Source of the DNA: Heyndrickxia vini
GTDB taxonomy: Bacteria; Bacillota; Bacilli; Bacillales; Bacillaceae_C
DNA: 64,000 bases
Direction: 5' to 3'
NCBI RefSeq assembly: GCF_016772275.1
Contig: NZ_CP065425.1
Span: forward strand, 2,820,653 to 2,884,652
The position numbers and the translations under genes are program-made. The notes under the pieces are model-generated. The model had not been told where the DNA came from. It was given only the letters and a program-made list of their open reading frames with translations, and did no database searches. Below, piece after piece: positions 10,970-19,961 of this stretch (positions are counted from its first letter, which is position 1; every line of letters starts with the position of its first letter).

Positions 10970-11983
10970 TTAGCTATAAAGAACGCACGCAACTTTATGA
11001 CCTGGCTTCACCTCCTTTAAAGTAGGCTTCACTTTGGAGCACTCTTCCTTGGCAACTGGACATCTAGTGTGGAATGGACATCCGGAAGGTGGATTAACCG
11101 GGCTTGGCACATCTCCTTGCAGCACTATTCGTTCTTTTCGTTTACGAGGATCAGGCTCTGGAATCGCTGAAATTAAGGCTTGAGTATATGGATGTAATGG
11201 TTCTGCATATAGACTGCTTTTATCTGCAATCTCTACTAAGTTACCTAAATACATAACTCCGATTCGATCACTCATATGTTTAACAACACTTAAATCATGG
11301 GCAATAAATAAAAAGGTTAAATCAAATTCATCTTGCAGCTCTTTTAAAAGGTTTAATACTTGTGATTGAACAGATACATCTAAAGCTGAAACAGGTTCAT
11401 CTGCAACGATAAGTTTTGGCTTTAATGCTAATGCTCTTGCTATTCCAATTCTTTGTCTTTGTCCACCCGAAAACTCATGCGGATACTTAAAATACGCATC
11501 CTCTGGCAATCCGACTTTATTCAACAATTCCATCACTTCATCTTTTAATTCCTTTAGCGATTTATTAGAAAAGTTTCTAATTGGCTCCGAAACGATATCG
11601 CCTACCATTTGTTTTGGATTTAATGAAGCATATGGGTCTTGGAATACCATTTGAAAGTCTTTTCTTGCTAGCCGTAATTCCTTCCCTCGCAAATTCGTAA
11701 TATCTTTACCATCAAAATAAATCTTTCCGGATGTTGGATGTATTAATTTTAAAATAGTTCTGCCTGCAGTGGACTTTCCGCAACCAGATTCACCTACTAA
11801 TCCAAGTGTTTCACCTTTATTAATTTCAAAACTGATGTCATCAACAGCTTTTACTTGTGCAATGGTTCTCCTTAGAAAACCACCTTTAACAGGATAATAG
11901 GTTTTAAGATTTTGGATTTCTAATAGTTTCCTAGCGTTTTCTTCTGCTACTTCGATTCCTCGTAATGGCGCTACATTGCTCAT
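10970..11983 (-). CDS. appF: oligopeptide ABC transporter ATPase AppF (copy 1)
   Basis: A 337-residue ABC ATPase. Walker A is GESGCGKST near residue 65, the signature is FSGGQRQRIGIARAL, and Walker B is LIVADEPVSALDVS. The C-terminal oligopeptide-transporter extension carries the GCPFHTRCP cysteine pair. The start ATG overlaps the appD stop by 4 nt (ATGA), indicating translational coupling. It works as a heterodimer with AppD to power AppBC. Confidence 0.94.
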   Translation of the reverse strand: MSNVAPLRGIEVAEENARKLLEIQNLKTYYPVKGGFLRRTIAQVKAVDDISFEINKGETLGLVGESGCGKSTAGRTILKLIHPTSGKIYFDGKDITNLRGKELRLARKDFQMVFQDPYASLNPKQMVGDIVSEPIRNFSNKSLKELKDEVMELLNKVGLPEDAYFKYPHEFSGGQRQRIGIARALALKPKLIVADEPVSALDVSVQSQVLNLLKELQDEFDLTFLFIAHDLSVVKHMSDRIGVMYLGNLVEIADKSSLYAEPLHPYTQALISAIPEPDPRKRKERIVLQGDVPSPVNPPSGCPFHTRCPVAKEECSKVKPTLKEVKPGHKVACVLYS

Positions 11984-13008
11984 TGAACATTTGACCCCTC
12001 TTTCGGAATGCTCGTTTCATATAGTAAACATGAAACCTCATGTCCTGCTTCTGATTCAGCAAGCAGTGGAGTAATGCTGTTACATTCTGGCATAGCTTTT
12101 GGACATCGATTTGCAAAGCGACATCCTACTTTTGGCATATTCTTTAGTGAAGGAACGATTCCTTCTATTGAACTAAGAACTTCAACATCTTCATCCATTT
12201 TAGGAATAGCACCCATCAATAGTTCTGTATATGGGTGTTTTGGGTTATGAAATAATGTATCTACGTCCGTTCTTTCAACAATTTTTCCTGCATACATTAC
12301 AATAACTTCATCACACATTTCGGCAACAACTCCCAAATCATGTGTAATTAAGATAATAGCCATATTGTTGATTTCTTGAATTTCTTTTAATAAATCTAAA
12401 ATTTGCGCCTGCACTGTTACATCTAGCGCTGTAGTTGGTTCATCAGCTATCAATAACTTTGGTTGGCAAGCAATTGCAATCGCAATCATCACACGTTGCC
12501 GCATACCGCCTGACAACTGATGTGGATATTCATCAACAATTTTCTCAGGACGGGAAATCCCTACACTTTTCAATAATGCGATGCTTTTCAGTCTCGCTTC
12601 TTTTTTGGTTATAGTCATATGATTAAAAAGTGTTTCTTGAAGTTGATAACCTATTGTAAAAACAGGATTTAACGATGTCATTGGTTCCTGGAAAATCATC
12701 GATACATCTTTTCCGCGAATTTTATTCATTTCTTTATCAGATAGCTTTTCTAAATGTTTCCCTTCAAAAACAATGTCGCCATTTCTAATGGATCCGATTC
12801 CTTTTGGTAAGAGCTTCATTATAGATAGGGACATAACACTTTTCCCACATCCTGATTCACCTACAATACCAACAATTTGTTTTGGTTTAACATGAAAAGA
12901 TACATTATCTACGGCATTATGTAGTTCGCCATCTATTTCAAATGCTGTTTGTAAATTATTCACCTCTAATATAGGCGACTGACTACTGAAGTTTGCTTTT
13001 GTTTCCAT
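11980..13008 (-). CDS. appD: oligopeptide ABC transporter ATPase AppD (copy 1)
   Basis: A 342-residue ABC ATPase and first gene of the operon. Walker A is [11 protein letters not shown], the signature is [12 protein letters not shown], and Walker B is [14 protein letters not shown], with the C-terminal [15 protein letters not shown] cysteine cluster. Its ATG follows a GGGGTGG ribosome site. The D-F-A-B-C order is that of the B. subtilis app operon rather than opp (A-B-C-D-F), and the position between yjaZ and yjbA-trpS supports that name. This gene is one of the more diverged between the two copies. Confidence 0.94.
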   Translation of the reverse strand: METKANFSSQSPILEVNNLQTAFEIDGELHNAVDNVSFHVKPKQIVGIVGESGCGKSVMSLSIMKLLPKGIGSIRNGDIVFEGKHLEKLSDKEMNKIRGKDVSMIFQEPMTSLNPVFTIGYQLQETLFNHMTITKKEARLKSIALLKSVGISRPEKIVDEYPHQLSGGMRQRVMIAIAIACQPKLLIADEPTTALDVTVQAQILDLLKEIQEINNMAIILITHDLGVVAEMCDEVIVMYAGKIVERTDVDTLFHNPKHPYTELLMGAIPKMDEDVEVLSSIEGIVPSLKNMPKVGCRFANRCPKAMPECNSITPLLAESEAGHEVSCLLYETSIPKEGSNVQ

Positions 13009-13062
13009 CGATCCACCCCAAAGTCTTTTTAATTATTCAGAAATTTGCTATATTTGAATAAA

Positions 13063-13091
13063 ATGTTATTACAATCTCATTACAATTGCAA
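13063..13091 (-). promoter_or_regulatory. promoter of first app operon
   Basis: On the minus strand TTGCAA (13086-13091), 17-bp spacer, TAACAT (13063-13068). The same layout occurs upstream of the second operon, so the duplicated unit includes the promoter. Confidence 0.65.
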
Positions 13092-13193
13092 GACTTTTTT
13101 AAAATTTAAAACTTCATAGAAAGTTTAGTATATTGGAATAACATAAAAAGTAGCGGGTTAAAATCATGTGGAAATAATTGAAGATAACAAAAA

Positions 13194-13219
13194 AATTCCC
13201 ACCAATAAGGTTGGGAATT
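13194..13219 (-). terminator. terminator of second app operon
   Basis: Stem AATTCCCA/TTGGGAATT, followed on the minus strand by a T-run, directly after appC copy 2. It separates the second operon from the promoter of the first. Confidence 0.82.
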
Positions 13220-13224
13220 CGATG

Positions 13225-14127
13225 TTATGACTTCGGATTTAAAGCATCTTTTAAGCCTTCACCAATAAAGTTAATGGAGAGGGTTGTAAAAGTAATGAAT
13301 AATGCAGGTGGTATCCAAATCCATGGTTTATATTGTAGTACGTCCGGCTCATTTGCAGAGGATAACATATTCCCCCAACTTGGTATTTCTGAAGGTACAC
13401 CGAAACCTAAATAACTTAATGCCGCTTCGGCTACTATCATACCTGCAAACATAATACTTGCTTGTACAATAATCGTTGATAGGATATTAGGCAATAAATG
13501 TTTAATAATGATTTTCGTAGATGAGCATCCTATTGATATCGATGAAAGTACATATTCATTTTCTTTTTCCGCTAAAATTTTACTGCGAACAATCCTTGCG
13601 ACACCGCCCCAGCTAAGAAAGCTGATTACGATGATTAATACCCAAACACCTGATAGTTTCCCAAATAAAATCGCATTGAGAACAATGACGAACACATAGA
13701 ACGGAAAGTTCAATACAAAGTCAGTAAAACGCATGAGTAAACTATCAACGGCACCACCGAAATAGCCGGCAATCGATCCTACAATTGTTCCAAAGACAAT
13801 GACTAGTAATGTACATGAAAGACCTACAAGCAAGGAAATTCTTCCACCATATAGTAATCTTGTAAAAACATCACGTCCACTTTTATCAGTTCCTAAAAAA
13901 TGATCTGAAGAAGGGGATAAAGACATTTGGCTAATATTTACCTTCGCAATATCTTGCGATGAAATAACAGGTGCCAATAAAGATAACGCTGCAATAACTA
14001 CCAAAAAACATAAACTTACCATAGCCAGCTTGTTTTTAACAAATTTACGACGAGCAATGGCCCATGGAGATAGACTTTTTTGAACATTTTTTCCAACCGC
14101 TTTATCTGTTACAACTTCCATGACCAT
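13225..14127 (-). CDS. appC: oligopeptide ABC transporter permease AppC (copy 2)
   Basis: A 300-residue paralogue of the AppC at 7308-8210 with the same length and membrane layout. Differences between the proteins cluster near the N-terminus (for example KFVKNKLAMVSLCFL versus KFIKNKLAMVSLIFL); the C-terminal half is nearly invariant. At DNA level about 13345-13820 matches 7428-7900 with only a handful of changes. It closes the second appDFABC operon. Confidence 0.93.
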   Translation of the reverse strand: MVMEVVTDKAVGKNVQKSLSPWAIARRKFVKNKLAMVSLCFLVVIAALSLLAPVISSQDIAKVNISQMSLSPSSDHFLGTDKSGRDVFTRLLYGGRISLLVGLSCTLLVIVFGTIVGSIAGYFGGAVDSLLMRFTDFVLNFPFYVFVIVLNAILFGKLSGVWVLIIVISFLSWGGVARIVRSKILAEKENEYVLSSISIGCSSTKIIIKHLLPNILSTIIVQASIMFAGMIVAEAALSYLGFGVPSEIPSWGNMLSSANEPDVLQYKPWIWIPPALFITFTTLSINFIGEGLKDALNPKS

Positions 14128-14132
14128 CCTCC

Positions 14133-15104
14133 TTAATCTAATCGAATTCGCGGATCGACGACTCCGTATAATATATCAGCAATTAAATTCCCGAATAAGG
14201 TTAAAAACGAGAACATCATTGTCAAAGTCATTAATATTGGATAATCCCGATTACTTACTGAGTCAATAAATAATTGTCCAATACCAGGGTATGTGAAAAT
14301 CGATTCTGTAATTATCGCTCCACCAACAAGTGCTGCAATATCAAAACCTAAAAATGTTACAAGTGGAATGATGGAGTTTCTTAAAATATGAACATTGTAA
14401 ATCTTACTATCTTTTGTTCCTTTTGCTCTTGCTGTTCGAACAAAGTCTTTTCGACTGTTTTCAATAATATCGTTTCTAAGAAATTGCGTATAACTTGCAG
14501 TACTTAATAAACCTAATATCAATGCAGGAAGAACAACATGATGAATTCTACTTAGCCAATATTCAAATGTCCCTTCTGTTACTGTTATATCAACAGATCC
14601 ATTTGATGGGAAGATATTCAATTGGAACGAGAAGAAATAAATAGCAAATACTGCAGCAACAAATGATGGAATACTCAAGCCGAGATAGTTAGCCCCACCT
14701 ATAATATTGTCACCGAGCGTATGTGGTTTTCTTCCAGCATATGAACCCATAAAAAAAGCTAATATATATGTGATTAATAATGATGTTAATCCTAGGAATA
14801 TTGTATTTGGAAGTCTTTCTCCAATAACATCGGAAACTGGCATTTTATAGCGTGAAGATTTTCCAAACTCTCCTTGTGCAAAATCCGAAATCCAGTGATA
14901 ATATTGAACATAAATCGGGTCATTATAACCAAGTTTTTCACGCATCGCTTCAATATATTTTGGATCAGTATTATTCGGATCTATTTCCCCACTGAAGGAG
15001 TCCCCTGGCATTAATTTTGCCAGGGTAAACACGACAATGGAGATAAGGAGTAACATCGGAATCATGCCTAATATTCTTCTAAGGCTATATTTCAACATGT
15101 GCAT
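14133..15104 (-). CDS. appB: oligopeptide ABC transporter permease AppB (copy 2)
   Basis: A 323-residue paralogue of AppB copy 1, with two extra residues (MH) at the start; the second in-frame ATG (MLKYSLRR) corresponds to the start of copy 1. DppB/OppB-type permease with an N-terminal membrane segment and FVRTARAKG. The first 130 bp at its 3' end (14133-14262) differ from copy 1 at essentially one base, whereas the middle of the gene is diverged. Confidence 0.92.
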   Translation of the reverse strand: MHMLKYSLRRILGMIPMLLLISIVVFTLAKLMPGDSFSGEIDPNNTDPKYIEAMREKLGYNDPIYVQYYHWISDFAQGEFGKSSRYKMPVSDVIGERLPNTIFLGLTSLLITYILAFFMGSYAGRKPHTLGDNIIGGANYLGLSIPSFVAAVFAIYFFSFQLNIFPSNGSVDITVTEGTFEYWLSRIHHVVLPALILGLLSTASYTQFLRNDIIENSRKDFVRTARAKGTKDSKIYNVHILRNSIIPLVTFLGFDIAALVGGAIITESIFTYPGIGQLFIDSVSNRDYPILMTLTMMFSFLTLFGNLIADILYGVVDPRIRLD

Positions 15105-15135
15105 TCCCCTTATCTGTTACCGCATTAAGTGGTTA

Positions 15136-16836
15136 TTATTGTTCAATCCACCATTGATGAGGACTGTTTGTTCCAAGTGGAGTAACTTTTACTCCTTGTA
15201 CACGTTTTGTAAGTGCATAAGAATCATCAAGCTCCGAAATTGGAATAGCTGGTAATTCATCATTAAATAGTTTTTGCCATTCTACATAAAGTGCTTTACG
15301 TTTTGCTTGATCTGTTCCAACTTTAGCTACATCAAGTGCATCTGCAAGTAATTGGTCAGATTTTTCATTTACCCAACGTGGATAGTTCCAAAGTGCTGTA
15401 GAGCCCCATAGACCTGATGGATCGGGATCAGAACCTGTGCTCCATCCACCAAAGAATACTTCAATAGATTTATCGCCTTTTTCTAACTTATCATAATAAA
15501 GGTTAGCTTCTGTCATAGTAACTTTTGTTTTTAAGCCAACTTCTTCCCAATATTGTGCAATTTGTTTTGCACGTGCTTCAAATGTAGGGTTAGTAGTTTG
15601 ATAGTGACTGAAGTTTACTACGAATGGCTTTCCATTCGGATCTTCACGGAATCCGTCGCCATCTTTGTCTTTATAACCCGCTTCATCCAATAATTGTTTC
15701 GCTTTTTCTGGATCGTATTTGTACTCGTTTAATTCACTATTGTCGGCTGCAATCCAGTGTGATGATGGAATTGGTCGGTTTACTGGATGTCCTAAACCAA
15801 AGAAGAACGCTTTATTCCATTCTTCACGATTCATCGCATACGCCATTGCTTGACGAAGTTGTTTATTGCTGTATTTGTCATAGTTAGCTACATTTTTCTT
15901 TCCGTCCCAAGTTCCAAGTCTGAAACCAACATAATAATAAGAAACACCTGGAGAAGTTAAAACTTCTATGTTATTAAGCTTTTTAATTTCATCATAGCTT
16001 ACAGGTGAGAAAGGAGAGAAATCGATTGAATTATTTTTCAACTCACCAACTAATAAACTTGGATCTACTACTTTAATAATGATTTTTTCGATATGCGGCT
16101 TACCTTGCCAGTAATCATCATTACGAACTAATTCAATTGATTCACCTGGTACAACTTTATTAATTTTATATGGACCAGTACCAATTGGCTTTTGACGAAC
16201 TTGTGGTGAAGCTGACATATCTTTAATTTTTACACCTTCAAATTCTTTACGAGACATTGGGTATGTCCAAACGTTTTCAAGATTGTTTACACGCGCTTTA
16301 TCAAATGTGATTTCTATATTGTAGTCATCAATCTTTTTAAGACCAGCGATTTCTTTCGCTTTTCCATCGTGGTATGCAGGTGCACCTTCGATTGTCTGTA
16401 CGTTTGTATAACGAGGACCGTCATAGTCTTTATCTGCAAGTGTTTTAATCGCAAAGATCCAGTCATCGACTGTTAATTCTTCACCATTTTGCCATTTAAC
16501 GCCTTTTTTGAATGTGAATTTAAATACCTTATTGTCTTTTGTTTCCCAAGAAGCAATTTTTGGAATCGGCTTCATATTTTCATCATAATCAATTAAACTA
16601 TCATCAATAAATTGTAAAACATTTGCATCTGATGCATTACCATAGAAGTTGAAATTGAAGATTCCTTCTGGCGCAGTATCCACACCATATACTAATGTTC
16701 CACCATCTTGCGGCTCACCTGAACTAGATTTCCCTTTAGTTGTTTCGTTTGCTTTTTCTTTACCTCCACACGCAGCTAGGAACATTGACATGACTAGCAT
16801 TAGTGCGGTTAATAATAATATCGACTTTCTCTTCAA
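15136..16836 (-). CDS. appA: oligopeptide-binding lipoprotein AppA (copy 2)
   Basis: A 566-residue SBP_bac_5 lipoprotein, paralogue of AppA copy 1. As there, the preferred start is a TTG (16834-16836) 7 nt after GGGGGG; an ATG embedded in the ribosome site (ATGGGGGG) would add five residues. The signal peptide MKRKSILLLTALML and lipobox LAAC are identical to copy 1. The mature tether differs and is shorter. Divergence across the whole binding protein suggests the two operons may sample different peptides; that is inference. Confidence 0.93.
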   Translation of the reverse strand: MKRKSILLLTALMLVMSMFLAACGGKEKANETTKGKSSSGEPQDGGTLVYGVDTAPEGIFNFNFYGNASDANVLQFIDDSLIDYDENMKPIPKIASWETKDNKVFKFTFKKGVKWQNGEELTVDDWIFAIKTLADKDYDGPRYTNVQTIEGAPAYHDGKAKEIAGLKKIDDYNIEITFDKARVNNLENVWTYPMSRKEFEGVKIKDMSASPQVRQKPIGTGPYKINKVVPGESIELVRNDDYWQGKPHIEKIIIKVVDPSLLVGELKNNSIDFSPFSPVSYDEIKKLNNIEVLTSPGVSYYYVGFRLGTWDGKKNVANYDKYSNKQLRQAMAYAMNREEWNKAFFFGLGHPVNRPIPSSHWIAADNSELNEYKYDPEKAKQLLDEAGYKDKDGDGFREDPNGKPFVVNFSHYQTTNPTFEARAKQIAQYWEEVGLKTKVTMTEANLYYDKLEKGDKSIEVFFGGWSTGSDPDPSGLWGSTALWNYPRWVNEKSDQLLADALDVAKVGTDQAKRKALYVEWQKLFNDELPAIPISELDDSYALTKRVQGVKVTPLGTNSPHQWWIEQ

Positions 16837-16860
16837 TGTATTTCCCCCCATTTTTCTCTA

Positions 16861-17871
16861 TTAATTGTATAGAATGCACGCTACTTGATGTCCAGGTTTC
16901 ACCTCCTTTAATGTCGGCTTAACCTTTGAACACTCTTCTTTCGCAACAGGACATCTCGTATGAAATGGACAACCTGTCGGAGGATTGGCCGGACTTGGAA
17001 CATCCCCTTGCAATACAATTCGTTCTTTACGTTTACGTGGGTCTGGTTCCGGAATCGCAGATATTAGTGCTTGTGTATATGGATGAAGCGGTTCTGCATA
17101 AAGACTGTCTTTGTCGGCGATCTCCACTAGGTTACCAAGATACATAACGCCAATACGATCACTCATATGTTTAACGACACTTAAATCATGGGCGATAAAC
17201 AAGAAAGTCAAATCGAACTCATCCTGTAATTCTTTTAAAAGGTTAAGTACTTGAGATTGAACAGATACATCAAGCGCTGATACAGGCTCGTCCGCAATGA
17301 TTAATTTCGGTTTCAACGCCAATGCTCTAGCGATACCAATCCTTTGTCTTTGTCCACCCGAAAACTCATGAGGATATTTGTAATATGCATCCTCCGGAAG
17401 TCCGACTTTTTTCAGAAGACTCATAATCTCCTCTTTAAGTTCCTTTAAGCTTTTATTAGAAAAGTTCCTAATAGGCTCCGAAACGATGTCGCCAACCATC
17501 TGCTTCGGATTTAATGAAGCATACGGATCTTGAAACACCATTTGAAAATCCCGCCTTGCTAATCGCAAAGTTTTCCCGGTTAAATTGGTAATATCTTTTC
17601 CATCAAAAATAATTTTTCCCGATGTTGGGCTTAACAATCGCAAAATGGTTCTTCCAGTTGTGGACTTACCACAGCCTGACTCACCAACCAAACCGAGTGT
17701 TTCACCTTTTTTTATTGCAAAGCTTACATCATCAACAGCCTTTACGTTTCCTACGGTTCGTTTGAAAAAGCCGCCTTTTATCGGGTAATAAGTTTTAAGA
17801 TTTTGAATTTCTAATATATTTTGAGACCCATTCTCTTTTTCTAGTACATTATCTACCGTTGTTTTACTCAT
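16861..17871 (-). CDS. appF: oligopeptide ABC transporter ATPase AppF (copy 2)
   Basis: A 336-residue ABC ATPase with Walker [12 protein letters not shown], signature FSGGQRQRIG, Walker B LIIADEPVSALDVS and the C-terminal GCPFHTRCP motif. The start overlaps the appD stop by one base (TGATG). Identity to copy 1 is very high from the Q-loop to the C-terminus but low in the first 20 residues. Confidence 0.94.
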   Translation of the reverse strand: MSKTTVDNVLEKENGSQNILEIQNLKTYYPIKGGFFKRTVGNVKAVDDVSFAIKKGETLGLVGESGCGKSTTGRTILRLLSPTSGKIIFDGKDITNLTGKTLRLARRDFQMVFQDPYASLNPKQMVGDIVSEPIRNFSNKSLKELKEEIMSLLKKVGLPEDAYYKYPHEFSGGQRQRIGIARALALKPKLIIADEPVSALDVSVQSQVLNLLKELQDEFDLTFLFIAHDLSVVKHMSDRIGVMYLGNLVEIADKDSLYAEPLHPYTQALISAIPEPDPRKRKERIVLQGDVPSPANPPTGCPFHTRCPVAKEECSKVKPTLKEVKPGHQVACILYN

Positions 17872-18896
17872 CAGACCATTGCCCCCTCTTTCGGTTTGCT
17901 CGTTTCATAAAGCAAACAGGAAACCTCATGACCAGCTTCTGTTTCAGCAAGTTGTGGAGTCATTATTTTACATTCCGGCATAGCTTTTGGACATCGATTT
18001 GCGAATCTGCATCCTGCATGAGGCATTTTCTGAAGTGATGGAACAATCCCTTCAATTGTGCTTAATGTTTCTACTTCTTCATCCATTTTAGGTATCGCGT
18101 TCATTAATAATTCTGTATATGGGTGTTTTGGATTATGGAATAATGTATCAACATCTGTCTTTTCCACAATTCTGCCCGCATACATGACGATAACCTCGTC
18201 ACACATTTCAGCTACTACTCCTAGGTCATGCGTAATCAAAATAATTGCCATGTTGTTCACTTCTTGAATTTCTTTAAGTAAATCAAGAATTTGCGCCTGT
18301 ACTGTAACATCCAACGCTGTAGTCGGCTCATCCGCGATGAGTAGTTTCGGCTGACATGCAATCGCAATTGCGATCATCACACGTTGTCTCATTCCACCTG
18401 ATAATTGATGTGGATATTCGTCAACGATTTTTTCAGGGCGAGATATTCCGACACTTTTCAATAAAGCAATACTCTTATCCCGCGCTTCTTTTTTCGATAT
18501 TTTCATGTGGTTGAATAGTGTTTCTTGTAATTGATAGCCAATCGTAAAGACTGGATTTAAAGATGTCATTGGTTCTTGGAAAATCATCGAAATGTCTTTC
18601 CCACGAATTTTGTTCATCTCCTTATCCGACAATGGCGCAATATTTTTCCCTTCGAAAAGGACTTCCCCATTACGGATGGAACCAATACCTTTTGGAAGCA
18701 GCTTCATAACCGATAAGGACATGACACTTTTTCCACATCCAGATTCGCCTACAACCCCCACAATCTGTTTAGGTTTAACTTCGAATGACACATTATCGAC
18801 CGCATTATATAATTTGCCCTCAATGTCGAAGGCCGTTTCTAAATTTTCCACCTTTAGAATTGGTGATTGGTTAGTTAAGTTTGCATTCGTGCCCAT
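17871..18896 (-). CDS. appD: oligopeptide ABC transporter ATPase AppD (copy 2)
   Basis: A 341-residue ABC ATPase and first gene of the second operon. I use the ATG at 18894-18896 (MGTNANLTNQSP) behind GAGGTGG; the in-frame TTG at 18908 lies ahead of that ribosome site and would leave it inside the gene. Walker [12 protein letters not shown], signature LSGGMRQR and C-terminal cysteines ([15 protein letters not shown]) are intact. Confidence 0.94.
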   Translation of the reverse strand: MGTNANLTNQSPILKVENLETAFDIEGKLYNAVDNVSFEVKPKQIVGVVGESGCGKSVMSLSVMKLLPKGIGSIRNGEVLFEGKNIAPLSDKEMNKIRGKDISMIFQEPMTSLNPVFTIGYQLQETLFNHMKISKKEARDKSIALLKSVGISRPEKIVDEYPHQLSGGMRQRVMIAIAIACQPKLLIADEPTTALDVTVQAQILDLLKEIQEVNNMAIILITHDLGVVAEMCDEVIVMYAGRIVEKTDVDTLFHNPKHPYTELLMNAIPKMDEEVETLSTIEGIVPSLQKMPHAGCRFANRCPKAMPECKIMTPQLAETEAGHEVSCLLYETSKPKEGAMV

Positions 18897-18948
18897 AGCC
18901 CACCTCAAACTTCTTAATTATTCAGACAAGTTACTATATTTAAATAAT

Positions 18949-18977
18949 ATATTATTATAGTTGAAATAGAATTGCAA
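18949..18977 (-). promoter_or_regulatory. promoter of second app operon
   Basis: On the minus strand TTGCAA (18972-18977), 17-bp spacer, TAATAT (18949-18954), matching the layout of the promoter at 13063-13091 but with a better -10. Confidence 0.7.
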
Positions 18978-19017
18978 TATTTTTTTGTTAGAAATGTCAT
19001 AATTTATCGAATAAAAT

Positions 19018-19044
19018 CAAAAAAACCCAATAAACATGGGTTTA
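19018..19044 (-). terminator. yjaZ terminator
   Basis: Stem AAACCCA/TGGGTTT with a 7-nt loop, followed on the minus strand by a T-run; it begins at the yjaZ stop codon. Confidence 0.8.
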
Positions 19045-19824
19045 ATCATTAAAAACATTACTATTGACCAACTTTTCAGAAGAGGTTGAAAACATTTTAT
19101 TGAATGAATAAATAGTATTTTTATTATATTCAGAAATAATTTTATATCCAATTGCATATCCCATCATAGTTGGAACGAATTTTTTTCCAAAAAGGAGATT
19201 ATCATGTACAGGATCTTTCTTTTTGATAGTTAATCTCTCATTAAAATCACTTTTCCAAAACCGTTTAAGTACTTTGTCCGAATAAGCTCTTGTCCAGGGT
19301 GCTAAATACTTTTCTCCACAATATTGTTCTACTGCATATTCGGCCAACCCCTCTAATATCAGTGAATCAAGTAATGAATAATTTAAAGGATCCCCAGACA
19401 TATAGGACATTCTTGTTGCATGATTATATTCATGAACAAAAAGTGACTCCCATTCTTTTTGGTCTTCTGTAGGTCCAAGAAATAAGATCATTTTATCTTT
19501 AAACGTTACACCGGATTTTCCATTAGTTTGGCGGATAAGTGATCGATTCATCCCGTTTATTGGCAAAATATAAATTTTGGTCTCCGGTCCATCCCATAAT
19601 TTTTTATACTTTTTATAATACTCGTTTATTTTCTCCCATGCGTTTGCCTGTTTTAATTGTTGGAAAATGTCTTTCGAAATTTTAGATGGTCGATACATAC
19701 CAAAAAACAATAAGTATTCATAGTATGATCGGGCATTTTTAACAGCTGGATCGATTTTTTTACATATTTCCTCCGGTTGATCAATTAAATCCTCTAACCA
19801 AGTATCTGTTCGGATTACCCCCAT
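19042..19824 (-). CDS. yjaZ: YjaZ-like putative zinc protease (DUF2268)
   Basis: A 260-residue protein of the DUF2268 family of predicted zinc-dependent proteases. The motif VHEYNHATR (HExxH type) lies near residue 135 and a second conserved segment, LILEGLAEYAVEQ, supplies the likely third ligand glutamate. The start is the ATG at 19822-19824 with GAGGTGA seven bases upstream; an in-frame TTG six codons earlier overlaps that ribosome site. It has no signal peptide, so it is cytoplasmic. The position between fabF and app is conserved in Bacillus. The substrate is unknown. Confidence 0.88.
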   Translation of the reverse strand: MGVIRTDTWLEDLIDQPEEICKKIDPAVKNARSYYEYLLFFGMYRPSKISKDIFQQLKQANAWEKINEYYKKYKKLWDGPETKIYILPINGMNRSLIRQTNGKSGVTFKDKMILFLGPTEDQKEWESLFVHEYNHATRMSYMSGDPLNYSLLDSLILEGLAEYAVEQYCGEKYLAPWTRAYSDKVLKRFWKSDFNERLTIKKKDPVHDNLLFGKKFVPTMMGYAIGYKIISEYNKNTIYSFNKMFSTSSEKLVNSNVFND

Positions 19825-19903
19825 ATATTTGTCACCTCGCAATATTTACTTTTATCATATGTTGTTATAACCTAAAGTTTTATTGCAATTTTCACTAAAT
19901 TAC

Positions 19904-19932
19904 TTGTACAGACACGATATTTCATTTAAAAT
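19904..19932 (+). promoter_or_regulatory. promoter of NERD gene
   Basis: TTGTAC (19904-19909), 17-bp spacer, TAAAAT (19927-19932). Transcription would start near 19939, giving a very short leader before the ribosome site at 19948-19956. Confidence 0.55.
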
Positions 19933-19961
19933 GATGGAAATAAACAAGAAGGGAGTGCAAT

